A DNA stretch of 64,000 bases from Chrysomallon squamiferum. Its lineage: Eukaryota; Mollusca; Gastropoda; Neomphalida; Peltospiridae. Positions 41,956-54,700 of this stretch are shown here, one piece after another. Location of the stretch: assembly GCA_012295275.1 (NCBI GenBank), contig CM022665.1, positions 35,508,522 to 35,572,521 on the forward strand, written 5' to 3'. The notes beneath the pieces are model-generated. The model saw nothing but the letters and a program-made list of their open reading frames with translations. It did no database searches and had not been told where the DNA came from. Numbering within the stretch: the first letter of the stretch is position 1; the number at the start of each line of letters is the position of its first letter. The position numbers were made by a program, and so were the translations under genes.

Positions 41956-43726
41956 AAAAAAAAAAAACGTAAACGAAAATGGACTGTTGTACTAAATTTC
42001 TCTTACTTTTATTTTAAAATATTCAGTAAATGGGAAGTCTCCTTCAAAGTTATATGTTATGCTTAGCTGAGCCGAGCTGTATTTCTGTAACACTTTTTCT
42101 GTACACGTGCAGTGATTACTATTCTAGTCACGTGTGAACTGTCACTAAGGTTGCGTGAATCGTATTACGTGTAACATTACTAACGCATAACGTTTGCCAA
42201 GACTTTATTATTTCCAGATGTGGTCAGAAAATGAGGTTACAAAATAGTGTGATAATATTTCTATACACTCTCTCTCTCTCTCATGGTACTTTTTCGATTA
42301 GTCAGAGATTTTTTTTTTTTTCATGCACTTTCCCCTAATCATGAAGCAATGACTATGGCAATAAATAACCGATGAAGAATGATCCACAAATAGGTATTCT
42401 TGTACTATATTATAAATATAGTAGAAATAAACCAAATAGAAATATGACCATTTTGAACCTATCAAGGAAACATAGTAAAATGAAACAGCTTCTTTGTGAA
42501 AAAGTTATCTGTGATAAACATCTTTCACAAGACTATTTAAAATACATCTTTCCGTGAATGTGTTTAAAAATAACATCTGCTGTGCCTGCACATTTTCCTC
42601 TGATATTTGAAATGACCTTCATCCTTTGCAAAGTATTTTGGTTAGGGTTTTCTTCACTTACATAAACCCGAGTAGTCATAGCCAGTGATCTAGACGGTTG
42701 ATAATTGTCTGTCTATGAAATGTCACTCAAATGGCAAATCTATCAACTATGTTATATATTTTTTCACCACGTTTACAGGAATGAGAGGGGAAGGCAAAAA
42801 TGGATATAGTATTGTAACAATGTTGTAACAAAATGAAACATACAGGGAACAAATTTGTGTAGATTTCAGAAAATAACAGTAAAATGAATGAAAGAAGGAA
42901 CGAACAAACAAACAGTCTTAACGAAAAGTACGAATAAATAAATTTAATGAAGGTCATGAAAGTTTTACCTAAAAATCAGAATAATGTTGAAAACGAAGTT
43001 TTTTCTTTTTTGGATTAAGGATCATTAATTTAGAGAGTGCAAAAAAATACTAGTTTAATTTATATATAATTTGTTTTATCGAATGTTCACTTACGTTGAC
43101 GTATAATACCATATAGCTGGTCACTGAAGATTTCGAATAAAAATCAACCTGTATTTATTTAATGATACACTAACACATTTATTATTAAGGATACAAATAA
43201 TATATGGTTTCTGTAATAATAGCTGGGGAGAACAAACCCGCATTACATATAATCTTTGAATTCTTACACCGACTGAAGTAATACTACTTATCATGAACAC
43301 TTAAAATAAAGATGGTTTTTTTATATATTATCTTCTAATTACTTGATATGTTTGTTTTTAAAAATTATTCTTGTTATTCTAAGCCACTGATCACAGTGTG
43401 CAGTTCTGTATCAAGTATATTCATTATAACATGGGAAAAAAATAACTACAAGATAATAAGGTAGATTTCAGGTGTATACTATCAACATTCTTTTGGATTT
43501 CTAGGTGCATTTGCCTTGTGAATACGGAGTTTGTTATATCAGATATGTACCGAAAATAAAGGAATGAGAGGAAAAATCTGTCTACTTTACTGGATTGTTT
43601 TTTTGTAAAAAGATACTGTATAAAATAAATCAGTTAAGCCAATGATTTACAGACATTCTGACATGATGACTTACTAAATTAGTGTAGTAATCTGTGAGGC
43701 TTTCAGGATCAGTGTTGGAGAAAAGA

Positions 43727-43739
43727 GATAGATAGATTA

Positions 43740-43799
<60 letters not shown>

Positions 43800-43838
43800 T
43801 AGATAGATAGATAGATAGTAGATATAGGTATAGATATA
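43727..43838 (+). repeat. GATA microsatellite
   Basis: GATA array with two short GTAGATA interruptions, separated from a GA array by about 70 bp. Confidence 0.95.
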
Positions 43839-43907
43839 TACATACATAAAGAGATAGAGAGAGAAAGACAGAAACACACAGAAACAGAACAAAAGAGAAT
43901 CAACGTT

Positions 43908-44021
<114 letters not shown>

Positions 44022-47000
44022 CAGAATAATGAAACCAGAAAAAAAACCCATACAGAATAGCAATATATTCGTCTATTATTAGTATAAGTGATACATTTTT
44101 AACAGATGAAAACGTATAATAAAGTTCTTGTCAAAATAACATCTATCAAATAATTAATATGAAAACGAATAAAATAATTGTATTAATTCTGAGATTTCAC
44201 GTAACAGTTATATTTGAGTTATATTTAAAATTCGTGAAATCTTCCTGGAGCCAGTTTACGAACCGTTTCCCCGTGTGTCTGATCTGTAATATCTTCAGTA
44301 ACCATCATCTATTAAAACCAGTTCACGTTTCTGTTGTATCGTTTAATTTAATTCTTAATTCGTGTAGTATTTCTTTTAGAAACTACAAAGTGCATAGTGT
44401 AGTATTTATTCCAGTGAATTGTCTTAGAAGAATTGAGACATAACACACATTAACTTTGTGCCGGACGGACTATGAAAATAGGTATCACATTTCATGCATG
44501 AGGCCGATTGCCGTGTTGAGGTTATAAATACAGCTGGCATCTGATAATGTATTTTGTATCGCGTACAGCATGTTTATGATGCTGAAGATAACGACATCAC
44601 CAAATATTTGGCAGCAGCTTATTGTCATTGACGTCAACGCTGCAACTGCCGTCACATGATAGGGATACTGAGTTTTGTGTATACACTGCCCGCGATTTCG
44701 CTGTGGTTCGGTTTTCATTCCTTTTGCGTCTTCGTTCTTATCTAGAAGTTGCTTTTTGTGTATGAAATAAAAATATTATTAGAATGAACACTATAAATAC
44801 ACCTGATGTTTACAGTTTCGTTTGAAGATAGATATCTAACCAGTTTTTAGCAACAGGTTTTCCCTTTATTTATTTTTCTTCTTCATCTTCTTTTTTTTTT
44901 TTTTTAAATTTACATGTTGTTTTTTTTATTTATTATCCTTTTCGTTTCTTTGCTTTCATTGGATTTTGTAAACGAAACGCTGAACATATGTACATAAATA
45001 GACATATATATTTATATATTTATACGTACATTCATGGATACATACATACGTACATACATACCAAGCTACCTATCTACCCACCTACTTACGTACCTACACA
45101 CATACACACAAATACACAGACAAAAGCAACTTGAAAATCGTTAATGCATAAATTTTAACTATAGATTCACATAACAAATACCTGAAAACAAGAAAACTGA
45201 GACGGTATACTTTACACGAATGAAGCTTTGACCAAAGTCACTGGTGTCTGTAAATGACAATCTGCTGCACTTATCCAAACTTGGCTAAATTAGACTCAAG
45301 GAATTTGACGTTTTCAGCAGAAATATCAAGTTCATTTCAAAGACATGTTTGATAAATGTTTTCTATCGATCTTGCAATTTTTTCTTCACAGTTTTTATTT
45401 ATTTTTTCACATCACTGGTTAAGGAGTTAGCAACGCACAAATGGCTTCATTTTCCAATAAATAGTTTCAAACATTCTGTGTCTCCGGTCACAATGTAAAA
45501 TTAGTGTCTTTTGTATTCATTCTACGGCATGAAAGGGTTGGTAATAAAATGAATTAATCTGATATCCATTTCGGTAAAAAAAATATATAATCTCTTTCAG
45601 TCAGTACAGCTTGCTCACTTCAAATGTTCAGTTCATGGCAAAATTCCTTTATATTTTTTTTTTTCAAAATTTTTACAATGAATAACAGATGTGTTGTTGG
45701 CTAAGCAGTTGTCATTTTAAGCTTTTAAATTAAAGCTCGAATTAATCATATATTCTAACTGAATACTTATAACAGACTTTAGAAATACCAGACACGTGAA
45801 AACATCTTACAATATTATATTTATTACATCAAAATATTGAGTCTGTTGACAAGAAATGTACCGTTAAAAAAAGCATCGCTGTCAAAGGATCTTTTCTTTA
45901 TATGGATTCTTCATTTTTGAGAAGAAGACTTGAGCGCACTAACGTCTCGATCTATAAGGAGAGATCTCCCGCACCCGAAGGTCTTATTGCAGTAACAAGT
46001 TTAACTATTTCTTACCACTGGAGCAATGATGCTATATTGACTTTCTCTTTATATTCAGTTCTCTCGCTGTTCCAATGCACCCATTAAAATATTGAAATGG
46101 TGGTCACTCAGAAATTATCGACCTTTCCTTTTTAAGCAAGACCAACAGCGGTCAAACCTTTAACAACAAGTGACAATAATCGATTAGCTAACGTCTGCGA
46201 GAAAGCCATGATAAAAGTAATTTCAAACTGTTTGTGTCTAGGACGGTGTGCAACCAAATCTTTGACGTACTTTGTGCGTGAATTGCGTTCTCTTGTGAAT
46301 ACACAATGGTTTTCCATCAAAATGAACAAAGACGAAGCCATATTGGCTTCCCTTCTTGATAGCAGTTAGATTTTTGCTCAAAATGGCAAGAAGGTAATTA
46401 AAATACCTACGCCGGTGAAGTTGCTGACGATGTCGTTCTCGAAATTAGTGCTGTTAGTAAGCGCGATGAATACAGATGTGAAACTAATGATGACGTTGAT
46501 GAGATCGTTGATGATGATATGCCGTCCTTTGTGGTGTGATTGCAGAGCAGGGTCGTAATTGATTGCTATTAGTGGCTGAGACGTAGACACTGAATCACAA
46601 CTACGACGCTTTTGTTATTATAATCTTGATAATTCTGTTGTTCTTATGGGGCAATTGTTAACGCAGCCTTTGTCAGCCTTTTAGTTCCTCTGGAGCAAGA
46701 CTAGAATTAATTAATGAATTTATTTATAAATACGATCGTTCGCGGAACCATTAAGGACCTTTTTCGGAACCCGACAGTTTCAAAGAATTCAAGTTGTGAA
46801 ACCTTTGTGGACGTCGGTAGCAAACACCACTGCAGGACTGCATTTCCACCGTATACACAATACTTCTGAATATGTCTATCTTACAATTATTTATTCATTT
46901 GAAAACTTAAATGTCCTTGTTCAGATAATGATAGTCGTTGATGTTTCTACAGGTGGAATTTAATTAAACTGTAAAGTTAAAATCTTTACACAGTACTGCT

Positions 47001-48914
47001 GTTGTTATTATAGCTAGATAACCATACATCATATTACGTGCTAAAATTATTATTAAAAAATATAAAACAACAATGGATTTTACAGTGAAATTAATCCCTT
47101 AACATCCGTATCTTCGATATCTGATGACATGGTGTCTATAAATTTAATCGCGTAAGATATTCTTTTTGAATGTTAAATATATTTAAACTTGAGCGTTAAG
47201 TTCCATCTCGCTAAGCGACAATTCGCATACGAATAAACCATCCAGTGAGAAATTCAGTCGTTGCGTCATGTCGCACAGAGGCATATAACTGTTCTTTTGT
47301 TTATTGGAACCTTAGATATATTTTTGGTATGGAGTGATATAGGACAATTTAAATCTCAGAAATAGAAATGAATGTTAAATCATTAACAAAACAGTACTGC
47401 CACGTTTCTAGAGAGTATCTCAGTCCTTTTAACTTCTGTAAGTCAGTAGACTTGACATATATTTATTAGCATTTAAGTTAAAACCCTGTTTATCTAGATG
47501 AAACTGACGAAAGTATTTTCTTTTAAAAACATTTTCCATCATCATTTCAGATGAACGAACAATACAGTTAGGATTCAGTTTCGTTTAAAACAGAAACAGC
47601 CGCAGCCTCTAAAAGTACACTAGGCATACTCTATCATTCACTTGTCAAACTGCTACAGAGCACGGATCTGCTAAAGAAGGCACTGATAAGGATTTACAAG
47701 TTATCACTTAACAACGAAACGACTGATTGCCATTTAACAAAGGTTTATAACTCGAAGCTGGTGATCATCGCGACTTTGTCATGTAACTGGAAAACCTATT
47801 AATCTTTAATGAACTGCACAATGTAGTCTAGATGTCACCAAGTCCAATTAACAAACATATTGTGTCATATTGTAAAGGAAGCTGGTTTTATACGGAATCC
47901 CCTTGTACAAATAAGATAAGCAGCTATGATGTTCATTTATCTATTGACTGATTTAACGTCACATTCGTCGTTACTATAATGATTATCTTCTTTATTGCAT
48001 ATTATTGTTGTTGTTGCTGTTTGTTTTTGGCAATTGTTTTATTACAGTTGTTTGTATGTTGTTATTATTATTATTGTTGCTGTTGTTGTTGCTGTTGTTA
48101 TTCTTGTAATATTAATTATTGTTTTTTTTTTATCATCACCATCTCCATTATCACCGTCATCTAATAGTTGTCTGTTGGGATTTGTTTCAATGAGATATTT
48201 CTTTGATAACTGAATTTACAGCAGCACTGGGTTTTTTTTAAATAAATCGAATAAGAAATTTTTTCAAACATTCATTTGTAATAGATTTAATTCACATTAT
48301 GCACCATCTGGTGGTCTCTGATAATTTATCAAAACAGCAGCGTACAACAGATGCTGTCGATAAGGGGAAAATGGAGACGTTAGTAGAAAGAACACAAGTT
48401 TTACAATGTTGTTACAGCTGAACTTGCCAAAAACAGTATACATAGTAGTTAACAGATATATTTTGCAACAATTGTCTTTCATTTCTGTTTCATTTCTTAC
48501 ATCTGCAAAAGCGTATGTAATATTCTATTTTTATCTTTAAACGTTCCTGAAGAGAAGACACACAGACATAATCCATAATCCCATTCCCTATAAACAGTGT
48601 ATCATTAAATGACAGACTGAGTGGCTGACGGAATGGATGAGTGAATGATTGATTGAATGATTGAATGAATGAATAAATCGATAAATGAATAAACAAATAA
48701 AATAAAATAAAATAAAGAGACTATATAGGAAAAGATACTTTTGATTTACGGTATTCAAATCATGGTCCAAAACGTAGATAATTTATTCAGCCTCTTGTTT
48801 AATACTGAGCATGCCATCGAAGAACTTCTGTTGTCTTCAGGAGGCGACATGAATGATGTCTAGTTGATAATTGAACATCAGTTACTGATTTAATATATAT
48901 ATATATATGTATGT

Positions 48915-48919
<5 letters not shown>

Positions 48920-49005
<86 letters not shown>
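48920..49005 (+). repeat. GA microsatellite (about 86 bp)
   Basis: Uninterrupted AG array, preceded by a short AT/ATGT run at 48894-48916. Confidence 0.97.
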
Positions 49006-49008
<3 letters not shown>

Positions 49009-49009
49009 C

Positions 49010-52000
49010 TGCCAGCGCTCCGTGGTCTATTCTTCGATTAACAGTAAAGAATCTTTTTTCATGCACCTTATCCTTGACAGAAATGCACGTAAACTGCGAG
49101 TACTGAAGAGGTCTGCTCATTATTGTGATGATCCAGTGGATATAAACGGTCTTAAAGGATGGTGTGTTTCTGGCTTTATAGCTTCCTGCAAAGTTCTTAG
49201 CTGGATTCTAAACCTCAAAACATACTAACCTAAAATCGCAATTAAATATCGAGGTCGCTATTTTGCAAACTGCCTGTTGTGCACTTGCTATCGAATTTCC
49301 ACCCTTATCTGACGTGAACCGATTCCCTGAGGCGACTTGGTCGTTATCACTCTCTGATTGATCAGTTTATTATCGGCGTAGTCAGAGACGAATTACTGAT
49401 TAATACATTGTCCAGTCATTAGCACAGGGGTACGAGCAAAGATTAATGTTACAATCGTGACGTTATCTGCAGCGGCATCACTGCGTTACTCCATCAAAGA
49501 AAATCAGGGACGATAAAGACGTTGGGAAATTGCAGATAAAAACAGCAAAGTTAGAAAAATCGTGACCGGTCGACCTGAGAGATAAATAACACATTTGTCA
49601 GCTGGGTTAAAAACGTTGATCAGAAACGCTTCTTAAAATAGCTGTCTCCGTCTGATTACATTTTAAGCAATTAGACCAAATTGCCTAAAACAACCGTCTC
49701 CTTCCGCTGTGTAATAATAGTTTGTCCTTGTGCTTTTATACTCAGGCTTTGTTTATTTTGCAGTTATCTCATTTCATTACTTTATTATTTATTCTAGACT
49801 GAATATCGGCTATTTCTATGTTGTGTTTGTTTGGGTTGTTACAAATGCTATTGTTACCATATTTATTCCTTTTGTTGTTGCCGTTCTTTTACGTTTCTTT
49901 AGAATATCATTTCGCTTTTGATATCGGTTACGACATGCGAAATATTAAAAACAGGTATGAATCATTACATTTTTGTCTGTTTTGTAAATACGAAACTTGC
50001 TGATTCACTATGTTGCTTTATGTAAAGAAAGACTTGATTTTATGATGAATCTTATAATAAAACAGATATAATTATAAAACAATCCAGCAGAGAGACAGTG
50101 AAAAACCAGAAACATTATTATAATTTCATCAAATATGTTTTTGCATGAGTGTGCATGTGTCCACATGTATGTATGTGTGAATATATGTACATAACACTGG
50201 TAATTGTGTTATACGTGTGTGTGTGTGTGTGTCTGTGTGCGTGTGTGTGTGTTTGAGAGACAGAGCAAAACAAGTCATTATTGTAATTCCACATACTATG
50301 ACTTTCTTATTTAACATTATTTATTTCTTATCAAATCTTCAAATACTTCACTAAAAGTTACCTCCCTGGTATAAATTTTACACAAAGTAACGCGCAGGAT
50401 GTCACTGTACGTACAACATGTTCACTACGCTGATGTTCTCTCACGACAAACGCCTATACTATTTTCATTCTTCTCACCTTCCCTGCTCTCGAATCTATTT
50501 TCTTCAAGAAGCATCTTGAGAGAAGAGAACAGAAAACTAATATAAATAGCACGCAGAAGAAAACCAAAGCTGTCTTTCCAGAATGTGTGACAAGTTCATT
50601 CAATTTTGTCTATGCGAGTGAAATAATTGCTAAAATAATCTGAAGATTTGAAAATTTCTGCTGATCGATTTCAAGGAATAAAAAAAACAGACACAAATTT
50701 CACATCTCACTAACTTTCTCACTTTTTTGCCACCTGTGAATTCCACTGTGAAATTAATAACTTGGAAGGTTTGGCTTTTTAAAGAACCAGCCTTTAAGTT
50801 CAACTGTGTGTAGGTAATTTGTCAAATGAAAGATAAGATGGTAGCCCTCTGTAATTATTTCCCCCTGTTTGTAAAGTCAGCTGTATGATACTGAATGGTG
50901 CCAGTTTAAAAAGAAAGACACCAGCGCTGTTATCACACGGCCAATTTAGAACTCTTATTTCAGAAACATTATCTGCAGAAATATTTACATTTTTAGACTG
51001 AAATCAAAATGTGTTGCCGTCTTTTACGCGACTTCAAAGTTCCTTAATAAATTTGATTTTAATTTATAGTTTCAGCGTTACCAAAAATAGAAATCCGTAG
51101 CCATCATTAAAAAATCTGGTTCCCACAGCATCATTTTAATAGAATATATATTTTTTTCCTTTTTTTTTTTTCTTTTTTTTTCCGCCGGTGAATATAACTT
51201 TCGAAATGTTACGATGCCATTTAATAATTAGTTTTATATTCAGCGTGGGCTGGTGCTATCTCGTTTCAGTTTAATTCTGTGTTCAGGTCGGAGAGACTGT
51301 CTTTCAAAATAGTCCATGTTCTAAGATTTTATTTCCGTACGCTGACGCTGATAAATCAAATGCAGTGGCATGGATGTTTATATAAAGTTGTTAATGGTGT
51401 AAAGAAAAAGAAAATGAATACTTTGTTTCCGTCAGATGTTTTTTTTTAGAATATTAAAACTGTTTAGTGCACAAGTTTAAGCGTTTAAATATTATTGGTT
51501 CATATACAGTTATTGTACAGATCTCAAGCACATAATATTAATTACACGAACTTCGAGTATTTTATAGATGATAATACTGAAGATACTATGATAAAGAAGA
51601 AAGAGGAGAAGAAGTATTAATAGAAGAAGAAGCAGTAGGCGTACTGGTAGTAATAGTAATAATATTAGAAAATAAACATTATTGTTAACAGCTGAAAGAT
51701 TGGTAGCAGAAGCAGCGTCTGAAGTAGCAGACGTGGTAATAGTATCACTGTAAATAAAACAGTGATAACAGCTACAACAAGGAAGCTGACAGATTTAAAA
51801 AAAAACCAGTGATGATAATGACAACATCACTTTGATTCAGCAGCAACTGGAACACAAAATTCCTCTAGATAAATTTCCTGCTGCGAGATCTCATTCCAAA
51901 TTTTAATTCAGCTATACTCGGACTGACCCTTTTCTTGTCCTAATTTCCACTGTTTTTGTATTACTCCCACCACCCACTGGGGCAGTAATGTGACTGACAA

Positions 52001-54070
52001 AACTTTATTACAACCCCAGGCCCTGCATCCATGACAGAAGAGAAGGCAGCACTAATTGCGCGGAGACACGATGGAGACAGACTTGCCCAGGGACATCGTC
52101 TTAATAAGATGTGTTGTGTGATGCTCAAGGAAAAGTCATCCTAGATTGTTTTCATATCGCATTTATTCGCTAAGTCACTTGGAAAGACTCGTTTAGCTAG
52201 TGTTGTTATTGGATAAGACAAGAAAGAGGAATTCTTCATCTTTTTTTTTTTGGTATTGTTATTGAACGACAGTAGAGGCAACTGGGTACATTCTGTGAAA
52301 TGTAAGAATACCGAAGAATTGAAGATTAATGGTAACGCGTCAGTGTTATGTCTTTGACCTCAAAAACAACAACATAATAATACAAAAATATGTAACCAAA
52401 CAATATCAACAATAACAGTACCAAGTCCCCTATAATATTAGATTTAGAGTGTAACGGAAAACTACCAATGTCGTTGTTAAGTATTCGACTTACTAAGTAA
52501 CAAGCACTCTTTCAAAAGCACCTTTCAAAACATGACATTAATTATTGACAGGGGAAATAAACTGATTAAGGAAGTTGAGAAGTTAGAAAAGAGAAACTGC
52601 TTAGAGTATATTGTCAGCTTTGAATTTAGAATACCGAACTAAATTGATATTTCTCTTTAAAACTGCAGAACATTCATCAACGTTAAAGCACTTTAAAAGA
52701 TGATATTCATAGTTATGACACTTTAAAAACCTTCGGGAATTTTAGCATGAAATTACAATTTATGCACGAAGTTCAAATTTTGATTGATGACGCCATACAA
52801 AATTAATTAATTTTCTGTATGAACTTCAAACGTGTGTTACATCTCTGGTATTATATGAGTTGACGTGTCCACCATGCTGGAAACTTACTTATCTCTAAAC
52901 CATGCAGATTTAACACCTGACAAAACAAGAGTCACAACGATTAACAAAGTTTTTCATTAAACAGAAATACACCTAATACGCGTAAATTGTTAGTCTGCGT
53001 GGAAATCCACTGTTTTGTTTACTTCGTTACAACCCGAAGGTATGTCATGTAATTTGGCTATTCTCCGAGTCGACGTGAGCCGAGACTAGGCAAACAGTCA
53101 TCAAGAAAGCAAACATTTCGCTCTACTCTTAACTGGAATCCCAGGCCTGATGGAAGACGAAATCAGAACCTTGGAAATAATCGAAATTAGTTAATGCGTA
53201 AACAGCATTGGCGATATACCTACTCATTGATTGGTTTTATCCCGGGATTTTCAACTCATAGCTCAAATATACAGTTTCAGAAGGAATCTCCTTTTTTCTC
53301 GGTCGATATAAAACTCGCTTAAAGGCAAATGAACTTGAGAACAGCAAACTGGAAGGTTTGGTAAGAAGGCGTGTGATTTATGAAACTTTTATAAAGTTTG
53401 GAAACGGCACAGCATTCTTCACGTACTTGTAGCAATACATAACGAGTTAAAAAGCCACCATTCAAATATTTAAGAATTATACACATAAACATTGCAGATA
53501 AATTGAGTGAGATATTAATTTAGCCTGTCATGTGTATTTGGATTGATTGTCGATGGTAGATAAGTCGAATTTAACAGATACATTTACAAGCAATGGCCGT
53601 ATTTCAATTACCAGATGCATTTTAAAGAAATTGGGATTAAAATATCACTAATAATAAAATCAATAAAAACTTGGACATTACAGGAGGCGCTTTTAGTAAT
53701 ATTACATTTCGTTACCCAGAAAGATCAATATAAAAGTAACCTGATACACTATCATAACATATACGTAGATAATTATAGTCGTATGACATCCGAAACAATT
53801 CATAGAGGTGATACTGTAGCTATTACAAACGGAGGGACAGTAGTATTATAATTCAATTTCTACCACGATCCATATAAAAAATAACAAGATATCATGTGTA
53901 ATCAAAGAACATAAGAAAAGTAAAACGACTGTAATTAATTACTAGCGTACTACTTATTTTGCTAATTGAAATTCTTCATCATCAACTGATTCTTCCACAA
54001 AAACCCCCCCAAAACCACCCAAAAACAAACCAATATTAATATTACAATTTACAACTTTGGAACATTCATA
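49010..54070. other. Relatively repeat-poor region, possible regulatory DNA
   Basis: This stretch has few microsatellites and less extreme AT content than the surroundings, notably 49270-49700 and 52010-52150. No coding signal was found. Low repeat content is what conserved noncoding DNA often looks like, but conservation cannot be judged from one sequence. Confidence 0.4.
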
Positions 54071-54700
54071 TCCAAACCAAAAGTGTTATTACCAGTTACA
54101 GTTCTGGTCCATTTGTGTGTAACAAAACAGTGACATTGCAATTAATATTACTGGGCTGTTGGTAGTTAAAGTTGTGAAGTTACAAATTTTATTATTCAGA
54201 TGCTGGTACCTGAAACACCGAAACTACAAATTATATTATTGAAATAATGGTAGTTAAAACATTGACATTACAAATTATATTATTCGACTAACAATAATTA
54301 AAAGTGAAGTCACAAATTATATTATTCGAGTAAGTGTGGTTATAACAGTGAAATTAAAAATTATATCATTCGTCCTCTGGTAGTTTTTACGGCGAAGCTT
54401 CAGATTTTATTACTGGTCTATCTGTACTTAAAACAGCGAAGTTGTAAATTATTCCCTTGAGCTATCAGTAACAGAATGGTAATACTACAAATTTCTCCTA
54501 CGCCTCCAGTAGAAAAAACAACAACCAATAACATTACAAATTACATTGCAAGCGTTCTGTATGTAAATGAAGTTAAAACTTATTTTCTTGGTCTATCTGT
54601 AGTAAAACAGTGAAATTACAAATTATTATCTAACGCGATCAGTAGAAAACAGAGTTATTACAAATGACAACTTTGTACCATCAGCATCAAAACGGTCAGA
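54070..54700 (+). repeat. Degenerate minisatellite, about 14 units of roughly 43 bp
   Basis: Successive units start near GGTAGTTAAAACAGTGAAA and continue TTACAAATTATATTATTCG then CTATCT or a variant. Clear units begin at about 54161 and repeat every 40-45 bp to about 54690; older ones reach back to about 54070. Units differ by many substitutions, so the array is old. Confidence 0.8.

Larger units (their letters stand above)
35695..43700. other. Upstream region or 5' intron, no coding exon found
   Basis: AT-rich DNA with a TATG array (36718-36791), a tRNA-like sequence (38420-38515) and AAT arrays (39565-39620, 41922-41942). If the acceptor at 35694/35695 is real, part or all of this is intron of the receptor gene. 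A TATAAAT string at about 38580 on the minus strand is followed by a donor-like GTGAGTAAAA at about 38431, but I cannot separate this from the tRNA-like repeat. Confidence 0.6.

Noticed and set aside
44485-44718. 77-residue minus-strand frame with a hydrophobic stretch
   Set aside because: No recognisable domain and no flanking exons; not called a gene.
46132-46590. Two adjacent minus-strand frames in less AT-rich DNA
   Set aside because: Different composition from the surroundings, but no domain, no shared frame and no plausible splice join.
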